A stretch of DNA of 64,000 nt, taken from NCBI GenBank assembly GCA_020861185.1, contig JAJBSV010000008.1, positions 248,001 to 312,000 of the forward strand, given 5' to 3'. This document shows, piece after piece, positions 45,256-54,880 of the stretch. The notes beneath the pieces were generated by a model. The model worked only from the letters and a program-made list of their open reading frames with translations. It made no database searches and had not been told where the DNA came from. This DNA is from Ruminococcus sp. GTDB taxonomy: Bacteria; Bacillota; Clostridia; Oscillospirales; Ruminococcaceae. The stretch's first letter is position 1, and each line of letters opens with the position of its first letter. The position numbers and the translations under genes were made by a program.

Positions 45256-47034
45256 TTATTCGCTGATATAATTCTCCGCCTGCTTGGTAAACATCTCGCA
45301 ATACAAGCCTTTCCGTGCCATCAGCTCATCATGCGTTCCCATTTCGGCAACCTGTCCCTTATCTATGACGATAATCTGGTCAGCTTTGACGACTGTCGAG
45401 AGTCGGTGCGAGACGAAAATAACCGTCTTATCTCTGCCAAGCTCGTAGATTTTCTTGAAGAACTCATACTCGGCGTTCGGATCCAATGCACTCGAAGGCT
45501 CATCGAAGACCAGGATATTTGCATCCCTGTAGTAAGCCCTGGCAATAGAGATTTTCTGCTTTTCACCTCCGGAGAAGTCAACGCCTTCTTTATCAAATCT
45601 CGTGGAGAAGACGCTCTTTTCTTTCTTCGGAAGAGAGTCGATTTTATCCTCCAAGCCGGAGAACCTGATGCTATCTTCAATCTTGCCTGAATCAATATCT
45701 TTCTCGCCACGGAAAGCGATATTTTCTTCCAGCGTCAGCGGAATATTGACCGAGTTCTGAAGTACTACCGACAACTGCTTGTACCACGAGGACAGGTCCA
45801 CGTCGTTTATGTCGGTTTCGCCATTGATGAGAATCTTTCCGCTCGTCGGAGGATAAAGTGCCAGAATCAGCTTAAGAAGTGTTGTCTTTCCTGCGCCATT
45901 CTCGCCGACAATGGCGATTCTTGATCCGGCATGAATTGAGAATGAAACGCCATTGAGCGCATTCTGCTCCTGATTCGGATATCTGAAGCTGACGTTTTCG
46001 AGCGTTATCTCCTCGCAGTTGTCAATCTTCTCGGTTCCGTTTTGGACGTACTTCTCATCCTTGATATAATCCATATAGAATGACGCTTCGTTGACGTTGT
46101 TCTTAAGATTTATGAAGAGCCCTAAGAAGCTGTTAAAGTTCTGTGTGAACTGCTGAACTGCAACAAACAGTGCCGAATAGGTGGCGACATCAAGCTGTCC
46201 CGCAAACAGCATATATCCGAAGTAGAGATATGCCGAAAGAAGCTGAACATTGCCGAGGAGTATTGCGAGGTAATTCCACCTGAATCTCTGCCTGTCCTTC
46301 TTGTTTCCCTCAATAGCAATAGCCACGCCCTTTTCGTTGACCGTCTCAATCGAATAGTCGAAAGCCTCGTTCAGCTTGACGGTGGAAACGTAGTCCTTCT
46401 CATTGAAAAGCCTCTGCAAATACTGTAAAAGTCTTACCTTCGGCAGACGCTCAGTGTTCTGATACTTGAACCACAAATCGTTGACCTTGTTCATGCAGAG
46501 ATGCGAAAGAATCAATGTTACGAAGATTATAATCACAATTATAACACTGACCTGACCGACGATGTACGATACGCCTATCAAGGTCAATATGCAGGTAATC
46601 ATCTGCGAGAGTATGTTGATGACCTCATCGGCACCGACATATGTATAGTTCAGAGCCTTCTGAAGCGCATCGTATTCACTGCTGTCCTCGAACGCCAGCA
46701 TACTGTTCTCGTTCATCTTTCTGTAGATATGCTCACGAAGCTCGACGCTGATATACTCGGTATTCAGACTCTGCTTAATCGTCAGTCTCCGCTCGACATA
46801 TGCCCACACCGAAATAATCAGTATATATCCGCAAATATACCCGACGCCGAGCCAAAGGTCTTCCTTACAAAGAAAAGCGTTCAACGACATTTTTGGCAGG
46901 TAAATCACAAGCATATTGCTGATAAACCCATACAAGGTCGTTATGATGTAGATAAAGAAGTAAGACTTGTGCGATTTCCAAGCGATTTCAAAGAATAGCT
47001 TGTTGGTTTCTAAGAAGGTTTTTAGTTTTTTCAT
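45256..47034 (-). CDS. ABC exporter half-transporter (TMD-NBD fusion)
   Basis: A 592-residue type IV ABC exporter subunit: about six membrane helices in residues 20-310, then the ATPase with Walker A GENGAGKTT (377-385), Q-loop VLQNS, signature DFSGGEKQK (486-494), Walker B ILVFDE (507-512) and switch His in FVSHRLSTV. All catalytic residues are present, so it could work as a homodimer. It resembles peptide or bacteriocin exporters without a protease domain; the substrate is unknown. The start follows GGAAAGGTGG. No partner gene lies beside it; the ECF sigma/anti-sigma pair is upstream on the same strand. Confidence 0.92.
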   Translation of the reverse strand: MKKLKTFLETNKLFFEIAWKSHKSYFFIYIITTLYGFISNMLVIYLPKMSLNAFLCKEDLWLGVGYICGYILIISVWAYVERRLTIKQSLNTEYISVELREHIYRKMNENSMLAFEDSSEYDALQKALNYTYVGADEVINILSQMITCILTLIGVSYIVGQVSVIIVIIIFVTLILSHLCMNKVNDLWFKYQNTERLPKVRLLQYLQRLFNEKDYVSTVKLNEAFDYSIETVNEKGVAIAIEGNKKDRQRFRWNYLAILLGNVQLLSAYLYFGYMLFAGQLDVATYSALFVAVQQFTQNFNSFLGLFINLKNNVNEASFYMDYIKDEKYVQNGTEKIDNCEEITLENVSFRYPNQEQNALNGVSFSIHAGSRIAIVGENGAGKTTLLKLILALYPPTSGKILINGETDINDVDLSSWYKQLSVVLQNSVNIPLTLEENIAFRGEKDIDSGKIEDSIRFSGLEDKIDSLPKKEKSVFSTRFDKEGVDFSGGEKQKISIARAYYRDANILVFDEPSSALDPNAEYEFFKKIYELGRDKTVIFVSHRLSTVVKADQIIVIDKGQVAEMGTHDELMARKGLYCEMFTKQAENYISE

Positions 47035-47065
47035 TATATTTCCACCTTTCCTGCTTTATATATAC

Positions 47066-47092
47066 ATTTTACCCCCCACAAAAAATTGTCAA
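47066..47092 (-). promoter_or_regulatory. Possible promoter of the ABC exporter gene
   Basis: On the minus strand: TTGACA (47092-47087), a short 15-nt spacer with a G run, then TAAAAT (47071-47066). The short spacer would make it weak or activator-dependent. Confidence 0.5.
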
Positions 47093-47171
47093 GGGTTTTG
47101 GCGCAAAAAAATTAAAAAAAGCTCCGTTGCACTCTGGCAATATCTTTTTAAGCTCATAATTATTGCTCCTT

Positions 47172-47865
47172 TCAATCATATACTACGCTTTCAGCGATTT
47201 GCACTAAAACGTCAATGTCAATTTGTGCAGAAATACTGAAGATATAACCGTCATCAATCCACACAACAGTATTCAGTCCGTATTCATCAAACGTCTGATA
47301 GCAGTAATACCGGATGCCGTCAATCAAGAATTCAGAAACTGTGCTGTTATCATTGTCTGTAGAAAAACTGGATCCTTCTGTCGCCAGGCTGTAGTTAAAG
47401 TTTAACCGCTGACCGTCATAATCCTCATAAGTTACTTCTACATTGATGTCGCCATAGTATACCGTTCTCAGCTTATAGCCGTCAGGAATGTAATCTGGTC
47501 TAATTTCGGTATTGAAAGCTATATCTTCCGAACTATCAGCGAAAGAATACTTGTCGTACCCATCAAAAACCTGCTTAAACACCTGATTCACTGCAGCGTA
47601 AACAGGCTGTTGGGTTAGGAGCAGGCAGAATACAATGCCGAGAGTACAAGCAACCGTTACAAGTGAGCGAGATGTAACTTTCAAGGTGGCTCTTCTGCGC
47701 CTTTCGCTATCTATTTTTTCTTATGTTCTTTGAAAACCTTTCGCTGAACTCATGATTCTCAGATTCCGCTATCAGTGTTTCAGATTCTTCACTAAGCTTT
47801 TTTGCAAGTCCATCACGCAGGAGTATTTCAAATATTTCGTCACTATTAGTGCATTTCTTCTCCAT
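47172..47865 (-). pseudogene. Frameshifted anti-sigma factor-like gene (DUF4367)
   Basis: The ATG at 47865 (AGAGGAG site, overlapping the sigma gene end) opens a frame of 52 codons that stops at TAG 47709-47707. The downstream frame continues the protein: a basic IDSERRRRATLK stretch, one membrane helix, then a DUF4367 extracytoplasmic domain (IPDGYKLRTVYYGDINVEVTYED-like pattern, WIDDGYIFSISAQ near the end). The joint is a run of six As (47719-47714); removing one A restores a single 230-residue frame. The layout of cytosolic helix, membrane span and outer domain, directly after an ECF sigma gene, fits its anti-sigma factor. The frameshift could be a true loss, transcript slippage, or a sequencing error. 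Confidence 0.78.
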
Positions 47866-48397
47866 AATACTCCTCTAACTTCTTTTGAAGTATTCTCTTT
47901 CCTCTGGACACACGAGAAATTACGGTGTTTTTCGGAACGTCTAACATCTCCGAAATCTCCTCACTGCTATAGCCCATTACAAGTTTCAACGTAAGCGCAT
48001 CGCTATAGATGTCATCAAGGTCATCTATCAGCCTCAGAAGATACTCATATCCATCATCTGAAATAACCTTGTTCAAAACGTTCATACTCATGTCGGGGAT
48101 GTCTTCATCAAGCTCATCTGAGACTGCACCGCGTTCGCCTTTGAGCATATCGAGTGAAGTGTTCCTAACTATAATAACGATAAAATTCCGAGTTTGAATG
48201 CAATCGGGGGAAGAAATTTTCGAAATATTTTTTGCAACTTTCAAAAAGCTCTCTTGCACTGCTTCTTCTGCTATGGACTCATTATGTAGAATGGACATAG
48301 CTTTTCTGAACATCATGTTCTTGTATAGATTATATACAGCCGTGAACTTTTCCTTATCGCTCGGCTCATCAATGAGAGCCAGATATATAGTAAGCAT
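47846..48397 (-). CDS. ECF-type RNA polymerase sigma factor
   Basis: A 183-residue sigma-70-family (ECF) factor. Region 2 spans about 20-90 (FTAVYNLYKNMMFRKAMSILHNESIAEEAVQESFLKV, then IIVRNTSLDMLK) and region 4 about 125-175, with the helix-turn-helix MGYSSEEISEMLDVPKNTVISRVSRGKRIL. An acidic linker joins them. The start follows GAGGTG. It overlaps the anti-sigma gene by 20 nt, a common way to couple the pair. Its own promoter is vegetative rather than visibly autoregulated. Confidence 0.92.
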   Translation of the reverse strand: MLTIYLALIDEPSDKEKFTAVYNLYKNMMFRKAMSILHNESIAEEAVQESFLKVAKNISKISSPDCIQTRNFIVIIVRNTSLDMLKGERGAVSDELDEDIPDMSMNVLNKVISDDGYEYLLRLIDDLDDIYSDALTLKLVMGYSSEEISEMLDVPKNTVISRVSRGKRILQKKLEEYYGEEMH

Positions 48398-48430
48398 AAA
48401 TACACCTCAATTTTTCGTTTTCTACTTAAC

Positions 48431-48458
48431 ATTATAACCGATAAATTTTCATTGTCAA
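48431..48458 (-). promoter_or_regulatory. Promoter of the ECF sigma/anti-sigma pair
   Basis: On the minus strand: TTGACA (48458-48453), 16 nt, TATAAT (48436-48431), 34 nt before the sigma start. Confidence 0.85.
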
Positions 48459-48491
48459 CCGATTTTCACGAACTGAAAGTTTATATATAGC

Positions 48492-48518
48492 AAAAAAGCC
48501 CGATTTTACTCGGGCTTT
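48492..48518 (-). terminator. Terminator of pgk-tpiA-gpmI
   Basis: AAAGCCCGA pairs perfectly with TCGGGCTTT over a 6-nt loop, followed by further Ts on the minus strand. Confidence 0.9.
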
Positions 48519-48540
48519 ACTTGTATTTGAGATGTACGGA

Positions 48541-50109
48541 TTAAATCATGCTCTCTTCCCAGCAATCGGGAGGAGTGAGACCGAAGAGGGTTGCAACGGT
48601 CGGAGCTACGTTGGCGAGACCGAAATTGCCGTCCTTGATTTTCCAGTCGTGGTCGTTATCATAGATGATGAACGGAACGGGGTTCAGGGAGTGGGCGGTT
48701 CTGACCTGAATGTCGCCCTTCTTGTTCTTTTCGAGCATTTCGTCGGCGTTGCCGTGGTCTGCAGTGATGAGAACGATGACGCCGAGCTCATCCGCAACCT
48801 TGAGAACCCTCGCGATTCCGAGGTCTACGGACTCAACGCCGGTGATGGTGGCATCAAGGTTTCCGGTGTGACCAACCATGTCGCCGTTGGGGTAGTTGCA
48901 TCTGATGAAATCATACTTGCCGCTACGCATAGCATTGATGAGGTCGTCGGTGATTTCGGCGGACTTCATCCAAGGACGCTCGTCGAAGGAAACGTTGTCG
49001 GAAGGAATCTCCTTGAAGGTTTCGAGCTCTTCGGAGAACTTCTCGGACTTGTTGCCGTTCCAGAAGTAAGTAACGTGACCGTATTTCTGGGTTTCGGAAA
49101 CAGCGTATTGTCTCAAGCCGTTTGCAACCAAAAGCTCGGATAGGGTGTTCTTGATTTCCGGAGGATTAACGAGGTACTTCTCGGGAAGCTTGAGGTCGCC
49201 GTCATACTGGAGCATACCGGCATAGACGACATTCGGCTTCTCTCCCCTGTCGAAGGCGGTGAAGTCCTTGTTGTCGAATGCCATGGAGATTTCAAGGGCA
49301 CGGTCGCCTCTGAAGTTATAGAGGATAACCGAGTCGCCGTCCTTGATTTTTCCGACAGGCTCGCCGTTCTCGGCGATTACGAATGCAGGGAGATCCTGAT
49401 CGATAACGCCTTCGATTTCGGCTCTATAGGTCTCAATAGCTTCCTTGGCGGAGGCGAACTGTCTTCCTTGACCGTGAACATGGGTATTCCAACCGGCTTC
49501 AACCATGCCCCAGTTAGCCTGATATCTGTCCATTGTAATCTTCATTCTTCCGCCGCCGGATGCAATCTTTGCATCGAAGGTAGAATCGTTAAGAGAAGAA
49601 AGCAGAGTCTCGAGCTCATCAACATAAACGAGAGCCGAGGTTGCGGGAACGTCTCTTCCGTCGAGGAGAATGTGGCATCTTACATGCTCAACACCGCACT
49701 CCTTAGCCTTGATTATCATCTGCTTGAGGTGGGAGATATTCGAGTGGACATTTCCGTCAGAAAGAAGCCCGAGGAAATGAAGAGTAGAATGGTGGGACTT
49801 GCAGTTATCTACGAGCTCATTCCATGTGTCCGATTCAAACATCTTGCCGGATTCGATGGACTCGTTTACGAGCTTTGCGCCCTGAGAGTAAATCTGACCG
49901 CAACCGAGGGCGTTGTGTCCGACCTCGGAGTTGCCCATGTCGTCGTCGGAAGGAAGTCCGACAGCGGTTCCGTGAGCCTTGAGTCTGGTATTGGGACGCT
50001 CCTTGAGGAGCTTATCAAGATTCGGTGTATTTGCAAGTGTTACGGCGTCTCCGAGACCGGTCTTCGAGAAGCCGACACCGTCCATAACTATGAGTATAAC
50101 AGGTTTCAT
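48541..50109 (-). CDS. gpmI: 2,3-bisphosphoglycerate-independent phosphoglycerate mutase
   Basis: Converts 3- to 2-phosphoglycerate using two manganese ions and a phosphoserine. The 522-residue alkaline-phosphatase-fold enzyme has the N-terminal metal Asp in LIVMDGVG, the nucleophile serine in DDDMGNSEVGHNALG, HCHILLDGRDVPATSA, GGGRMKITMDRYQANW, and the C-terminal metal ligands in YPNGDMVGHTGN and ITADHGNADEM. The ATG at 50109 follows AAAGGGGA. It is the last gene of pgk-tpiA-gpmI, 14 nt after tpiA. Confidence 0.97.
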   Translation of the reverse strand: MKPVILIVMDGVGFSKTGLGDAVTLANTPNLDKLLKERPNTRLKAHGTAVGLPSDDDMGNSEVGHNALGCGQIYSQGAKLVNESIESGKMFESDTWNELVDNCKSHHSTLHFLGLLSDGNVHSNISHLKQMIIKAKECGVEHVRCHILLDGRDVPATSALVYVDELETLLSSLNDSTFDAKIASGGGRMKITMDRYQANWGMVEAGWNTHVHGQGRQFASAKEAIETYRAEIEGVIDQDLPAFVIAENGEPVGKIKDGDSVILYNFRGDRALEISMAFDNKDFTAFDRGEKPNVVYAGMLQYDGDLKLPEKYLVNPPEIKNTLSELLVANGLRQYAVSETQKYGHVTYFWNGNKSEKFSEELETFKEIPSDNVSFDERPWMKSAEITDDLINAMRSGKYDFIRCNYPNGDMVGHTGNLDATITGVESVDLGIARVLKVADELGVIVLITADHGNADEMLEKNKKGDIQVRTAHSLNPVPFIIYDNDHDWKIKDGNFGLANVAPTVATLFGLTPPDCWEESMI

Positions 50110-50123
50110 ATTGCGGTCCCCTT

Positions 50124-50894
50124 TCATCCGTTGGTAGCGGCGTTAATGATAGTCGCAAAATCGGGAGCCTTGAGAGATGCGCCGCCGATAAGTCCACCGT
50201 CGACATTGGTCTTAGAGAGGAGTTCAGCCGCATTGCCTGCGTTCATAGAGCCGCCGTACTGGATGGTGATCTTCTCGGCAACGTCTGTACCATAGAGACC
50301 TGCCATAACATTTCTTATGAAGGCACAGACTTCCTCTGCCTGATCAGCGGTTGCGGTCTTGCCGGTTCCGATTGCCCATACCGGCTCGTAGGCGATGATG
50401 CAGTTCATAAGCTCATCAGCGGAGATTCCGGCAAAGTCGAGCTTGATCTGACGGGAGATGACTTCCTCAGTGATACCCGATTCTCTCTCCCAGAGAAGCT
50501 CGCCGACACAAACGATGGGCTTGAGACCGGCTTCGAGCGCCGCCTTTGTTCTCTTGTTTACGGTTTCATCGGTCTCACCGAAGTACTGTCTGCGCTCGCT
50601 GTGTCCGAGTACTACATATTCCACTCCGACTTCCTTGAGCATATCGGCACTGATTTCTCCGGTATATGCGCCGGACTTGGCGAAGTGGCAGTTCTGAGCA
50701 CCAACCTTGATATTGGTGCCGGCAGTGAGTCTTACTGCGGTTTCAAGATTTGTGAACGGAACGCAGATGACAACTTCACAGCCTGCATTCTCAGCCAAAG
50801 GCTTCAGATCTGTGATAAGAGTTTCTGCCTCGGGACGGGTTTTATTCATCTTCCAGTTGCCGGCGATAACCGCACGGCGAATATCTTTTTTCAT
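50124..50894 (-). CDS. tpiA: Triosephosphate isomerase
   Basis: Interconverts dihydroxyacetone phosphate and glyceraldehyde 3-phosphate. The 256-residue TIM barrel has the catalytic Lys in AGNWKMNK, His in VVLGHSERR, Glu in AYEPVWAIGTG, and the phosphate-binding loops IQYGGSMN and DGGLIGGASL. The ATG at 50894 follows GAAAGGA; a longer frame upstream has no ribosome site. It lies 70 nt after pgk in the same unit. Confidence 0.97.
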   Translation of the reverse strand: MKKDIRRAVIAGNWKMNKTRPEAETLITDLKPLAENAGCEVVICVPFTNLETAVRLTAGTNIKVGAQNCHFAKSGAYTGEISADMLKEVGVEYVVLGHSERRQYFGETDETVNKRTKAALEAGLKPIVCVGELLWERESGITEEVISRQIKLDFAGISADELMNCIIAYEPVWAIGTGKTATADQAEEVCAFIRNVMAGLYGTDVAEKITIQYGGSMNAGNAAELLSKTNVDGGLIGGASLKAPDFATIINAATNG

Positions 50895-50964
50895 GAAATC
50901 TATCCTTTCAAAAAGCATTACAGACGGAGCGGAACTCATCGCTCCGCTCCATAAAGAGTTTCAA

Positions 50965-52188
50965 TTATTTGTCGGCGATAACGTCGATTCCGGGGAGAAC
51001 CTTGCCCTCGAGGTATTCAAGAGAAGCTCCGCCGCCGGTGGATATGTGGGTCATCTTGTCGGCAAAGCCGAGGTTGATGACAGCCGCCACAGAGTCGCCG
51101 CCACCGATAACGGTTGTAGCGTCGGTCTCGGCAAGAGCCTTTGCAACGGAAAGGGTTCCCTTTGCCAAAGTCGGGTTCTCGAAAACGCCCATAGGTCCGT
51201 TCCAGACAACGGTCTTGGCGGACCTTACTTCATTAGTGAAAAGCTCAGCGGTCTTAGGACCGATATCAAGACCCATGCAATCAGCGGGAATGTTGTGAGA
51301 ATCTACAACAGTAGTCTCAATCTCGCCGTCAATAGGATCAGGGAATGCCTTTGCAATGGTAGTATCGATTGGGAGAAGAAGCTTCTTGCCCATAGCATTA
51401 GCCTTGTCGAGCATTTCCTTGCAGTAGGAAAGCTTCTCGTCGTCAACGAGAGACGTGCCGATTTCGTAGCCCTCAGCCTTGAGGAAGGTATAAGCCATAC
51501 CGCCGCCGATGATAAGTGTATCGCACTTTTCGAGGAGGTTGGAGATAACGTTGAGCTTGTCTGCAACCTTTGCACCACCGAGGATAGCAACGAAAGGTCT
51601 TACGGGGTTCTCGACTGCATTGCCGAGATAAGTGATTTCCTTCTGCATGAGGTATCCAACAGCGGTCTCCTTGACAAACTTTGTAACACCTGCGGTGGAA
51701 GCGTGAGCTCTGTGAGCGGAGCCGAAAGCGTCCATTACAAACACTTCATCGTCAACCAAATCTGCGAGCTCCTTCGAGAAGCCCTCGCCGTTCTTGGTCT
51801 CTTCGTTGCCACGGAATCTTGTGTTCTCGAGAACAACGATTTCGCCGTCCTGCATCTCAGCAACAGCCTTCTTTGCGCTCTCGCCGACTACCTCGTCATC
51901 CTTGGCGAATGTGACCTTTGTGCCTTCCATGAGCTCTGCAAGTCTGTCAGCTGCGGGCTTGAGAGAGAACTTGTCCTCGGGACCGTTCTTAGGCTTGCCG
52001 AGGTGAGAGCAAAGTACAACCTTGCCACCGTCTGCAACTAACTTCTTGATAGTGGGAAGCGCCGCTGTGATTCTGTTGTCGTTGGTGATAACGCCGTCCT
52101 TGAGCGGAACGTTGAAGTCAACTCTTACGAGAACCTTCTTGCCCTTCACATTGATGTCGTCAATACTGACCTTGTTTAATCCTGCCAT
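50965..52188 (-). CDS. pgk: Phosphoglycerate kinase
   Basis: ATP-forming step of lower glycolysis. The 407-residue protein shows the N-terminal [23 protein letters not shown], the substrate-binding [34 protein letters not shown], and the C-terminal nucleotide site WNGPMGVFE and GGGDSVAAV. It opens the pgk-tpiA-gpmI operon; gap and eno are not in the window. Confidence 0.97.
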   Translation of the reverse strand: MAGLNKVSIDDINVKGKKVLVRVDFNVPLKDGVITNDNRITAALPTIKKLVADGGKVVLCSHLGKPKNGPEDKFSLKPAADRLAELMEGTKVTFAKDDEVVGESAKKAVAEMQDGEIVVLENTRFRGNEETKNGEGFSKELADLVDDEVFVMDAFGSAHRAHASTAGVTKFVKETAVGYLMQKEITYLGNAVENPVRPFVAILGGAKVADKLNVISNLLEKCDTLIIGGGMAYTFLKAEGYEIGTSLVDDEKLSYCKEMLDKANAMGKKLLLPIDTTIAKAFPDPIDGEIETTVVDSHNIPADCMGLDIGPKTAELFTNEVRSAKTVVWNGPMGVFENPTLAKGTLSVAKALAETDATTVIGGGDSVAAVINLGFADKMTHISTGGGASLEYLEGKVLPGIDVIADK

Positions 52189-52248
52189 TGAATATATCTC
52201 CTTTGCTTTTAATAATACTATTCAATGCCGCAATTAGCGACTATAGCT

Positions 52249-52277
52249 ATTATATAAAATTTCTCCGAAAATAGCAA
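52249..52277 (-). promoter_or_regulatory. Promoter of pgk-tpiA-gpmI
   Basis: On the minus strand: TTGCTA (52277-52272), 17 nt, TATAAT (52254-52249), about 61 nt before pgk. Confidence 0.72.
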
Positions 52278-52306
52278 TAGGTAACCCCGAATTTTTCCAA
52301 GAAAAA

Positions 52307-52353
52307 TTCCGCCGAAGGGCACTTTTTTCGGAAAAGCAAGCCCAACGGCGGAA
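52307..52353 (-). terminator. Terminator of the FtsX-type permease gene
   Basis: On the minus strand TTCCGCCG and CGGCGGAA pair, extended inward by GGGC/GCCC, and a T-rich tract (AATTTTTCTT) follows. The loop is long (19 nt). Confidence 0.78.
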
Positions 52354-52366
52354 TATAGATGTGGTT

Positions 52367-54763
52367 TTAACGGTCTTCGCGTAACATTTCCATCAGCGTA
52401 TATTTATTGAGCCCTAACTTTGAGACGTAGCAGATCATGAACACCACAGCGAAGGCGGCGAGGTTTATGAAGACTATTGTGGCAGGGGACGAGAGCGGGA
52501 TTATATTATCCATATAGCTCTTTATTACGCTCCAGACCGTGGCACCGGCTTTAATCGAGCTCCAGTAGCTGACTATAAGCCTGAGTATGAACACTACCCA
52601 ACCAATTGCGAGGGCGGCAAGCGAACGTAATAGAGCCGTACCTGCAAGGCGGAGGTTTCTCTGCCGCTTCGACATTCCGATGGCTTGCAAAATGCCATAG
52701 CGCTTCTTTTCACGCTCGGTTTCAAGGCGGATTGTGCTCGAAAGGATGATGAGAGTCACCACTCCGATTGCCGCTCCGGCGACGAACAGAAGAATCAAGG
52801 TCTGGCTGAATGACTGAAGCTGTGCTGAGTATTTCTCACGGTAGTTGGATATGCCCCATCCACGAGTAATAACATAGCTTGAAATCGCCGTGTCGGTTGA
52901 AAGATATGAAGCGTTGGAATCCGCAAAGGCATAAGCGTGATGGAAGACTGCGGTATCTCCGCTCTCAAAAACGTCGCCATAGTAGGAGACTGAGCCGCCG
53001 CCCGGCAGAGCATCAATCAGCTTCTGCAAAAATGCCTTCGAGCAGACGACATCATAGGTACTGATCATAAAGCCGTAGTTACAACCGATACCGTTTGATA
53101 CCTTGAAATTGTTGACAGCCCCGATTGTCGTATCGACATTAACGCCCGAAACGGTCACGGTCATGCTTTCTCCTGAAGTGGGAACTGCGGAGGTTGTGTC
53201 TGTGCTGGGAATTACAATCATCACACAGTCGCCGTTGTGGAAGGCTTCGAGGTCGACTTTTGAAAAGTCAAAAGCTCCATCCCAGCCGTCCGTCTCGTCA
53301 ACGACATAGAAAACGGCGTTGGATCTCTCTATATCGCCGATGGTCACGTCCGCATAAATCCTTGAATATCCCCAAGCGTCAGAGATTCCGGGGATTTCGG
53401 CAATCTCGTCGAGCTCTTCATCGGAAATTGAAAATATGGTTGTGTCGACGTAATATGACGGGTCTGTAACTCTCAGCTGGTATGCAACAACGGTCGGCAG
53501 GGCAGTCAGGACAGTGTAGATAACCACTGTGCAGAAGACCGCCGACAAAATGATAATCGTAGTTTTCTGGAGCCTGCGGGAGTTTCTTGCTTTCTTAACC
53601 TGCATCCCCATTCTTCCGGTCAGAGGGGTGAAGAGCGCAACCTGCACAGTGACAAGCCTGACCACGAGGATTCCCACAATCCACATGACGAACATGCCGG
53701 CAAGCACACCCATAGGAATGCTCACAATTACATCAACCGAACCGGCGTAGACGCTGAATCTGAGCAGTGCCCAGAGTCCTGCCGCCCCGCTTGCCATTCC
53801 AATTATGATTGACGGTACAGAGACGATAATGGTTTCGAGTATCACAAGTAATAGTGCCTGTCCCTTTGTAGAGCCGAGGCTACGAAGCCTCACAATCTTT
53901 CTTATTTCCGACTGCATCTGGAGTATATAAACGATAACGACTGCCAAAAGCGAGACGGCGAATATCATCACTACATAGACTGTGTTGACAGTGGAATCAG
54001 AGGCGTTGTCAAGGTATGCTGAATTGACTGTGATGGTGCCCTTTGAAACGGTGAAGAGATAGTAATTAATCTCGCTCTGTGCGGTGGATGTCAAGCCCGA
54101 TTTCACAGAGAAGTAGCAGGAGGTTAAAGGCGTATCGAGCTCATATCCGTAAGCCGAAGCCATTTTTAATGCAGTACTATAGATATCTTCGGCGTCCTCT
54201 TCCGTAATAATTGCGCCGTTAAGCGTGGAAGCGCTCGTCCAAGTGTCGCTGTATTCAGAGATAACACCACAGAGGGTATATGTCCGTGACACGAAGACTG
54301 TCTCCTCTCCGGCAGAAAGCGAAACCGTCAGAGTGATGTCCTGCCCCAATGTGTACCCATACCCAAGCGAGCTCAGTGTGTCCGCCTCGATTGCTATCTC
54401 TCCGGAATTTTTCGGGAGATGTCCCGAATTCATCGAGACGCCAAAGCTCGCGAAATTATCGTCAATAGTGCCGATACCGGTGCTTCCGGCTGTGCCGTAG
54501 CAGGTGGTCAAGCCATAGCTTTCGAGCCAGTCGGTCGATTCGAGATATGCTATATCATCGCTATCTGCATTCGCAAAGCTTCCGTACCACGAGCCATAGG
54601 TAGAGTAGCGATAATTTGAATTGGTCGCAACGATGCTCTCGGAGTAGCTTATCGTCATAACCGCAAACGCAAGCGAAATAATCAGCACCACCGCAATCAG
54701 CAGCGTCTGGGACTTCTTTCTGCGGATGCCTTCAAGGGCAAGCCCGAAAATTGTTCTGAACAT
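52367..54763 (-). CDS. FtsX/MacB-type ABC transporter permease
   Basis: A 798-residue permease with the FtsX-domain arrangement: an N-terminal helix (about 17-38), a large extracytoplasmic domain (about 45-265), three helices (about 270-375), a further helix near 400-425, a second outer domain (about 435-640), and three C-terminal helices. The last helices end in the short cytosolic NKYTLMEMLRED, typical of the class. Such permeases need a MacB/LolD-type ATPase; none is next to it, and the only candidate in the window is more than 50 kb away at 99-977. The substrate is unknown (family members export lipoproteins, peptides, or sense antimicrobials). The start follows GGAAAGGAAG. Confidence 0.9.
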   Translation of the reverse strand: MFRTIFGLALEGIRRKKSQTLLIAVVLIISLAFAVMTISYSESIVATNSNYRYSTYGSWYGSFANADSDDIAYLESTDWLESYGLTTCYGTAGSTGIGTIDDNFASFGVSMNSGHLPKNSGEIAIEADTLSSLGYGYTLGQDITLTVSLSAGEETVFVSRTYTLCGVISEYSDTWTSASTLNGAIITEEDAEDIYSTALKMASAYGYELDTPLTSCYFSVKSGLTSTAQSEINYYLFTVSKGTITVNSAYLDNASDSTVNTVYVVMIFAVSLLAVVIVYILQMQSEIRKIVRLRSLGSTKGQALLLVILETIIVSVPSIIIGMASGAAGLWALLRFSVYAGSVDVIVSIPMGVLAGMFVMWIVGILVVRLVTVQVALFTPLTGRMGMQVKKARNSRRLQKTTIIILSAVFCTVVIYTVLTALPTVVAYQLRVTDPSYYVDTTIFSISDEELDEIAEIPGISDAWGYSRIYADVTIGDIERSNAVFYVVDETDGWDGAFDFSKVDLEAFHNGDCVMIVIPSTDTTSAVPTSGESMTVTVSGVNVDTTIGAVNNFKVSNGIGCNYGFMISTYDVVCSKAFLQKLIDALPGGGSVSYYGDVFESGDTAVFHHAYAFADSNASYLSTDTAISSYVITRGWGISNYREKYSAQLQSFSQTLILLFVAGAAIGVVTLIILSSTIRLETEREKKRYGILQAIGMSKRQRNLRLAGTALLRSLAALAIGWVVFILRLIVSYWSSIKAGATVWSVIKSYMDNIIPLSSPATIVFINLAAFAVVFMICYVSKLGLNKYTLMEMLREDR

Positions 54764-54798
54764 GACTATTCTTCCTTTCCTTGATTACGATTGATTAA

Positions 54799-54827
54799 AG
54801 TCTATCATATTTCACACTTTTTGTCAA
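54799..54827 (-). promoter_or_regulatory. Promoter of the FtsX-type permease
   Basis: On the minus strand: TTGACA (54827-54822), 17 nt, TAGACT (54804-54799), 36 nt before the start. Confidence 0.75.
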
Positions 54828-54844
54828 TAGCAAGTGAATAAAAT

Positions 54845-54870
54845 AAAAGCCCGATTTTCATCGGGCTTTT
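54845..54870 (-). terminator. Terminator of the pyridoxamine kinase-trmL unit
   Basis: AAAAGCCCGA pairs perfectly with TCGGGCTTTT over a 6-nt loop, just past trmL. Confidence 0.88.
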
Positions 54871-54880
54871 GAAAGCAAAA

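Noticed and set aside
45256-48458. Bacteriocin or lantibiotic locus around the ABC exporter and ECF sigma factor
   Set aside because: No precursor peptide with a double-glycine leader, modification enzyme or immunity gene was found in the gaps; the exporter has no peptidase domain.
50707-52041. Long plus-strand open frame of about 444 codons opposite pgk and tpiA
   Set aside because: Both opposing genes are unmistakable; the frame crosses two genes and their gap and has low-information composition.
99-54763. Pairing the ABC ATPase at 99-977 with the FtsX permease at 52367-54763
   Set aside because: They are more than 50 kb apart with separate promoters; a functional link cannot be supported from sequence alone.
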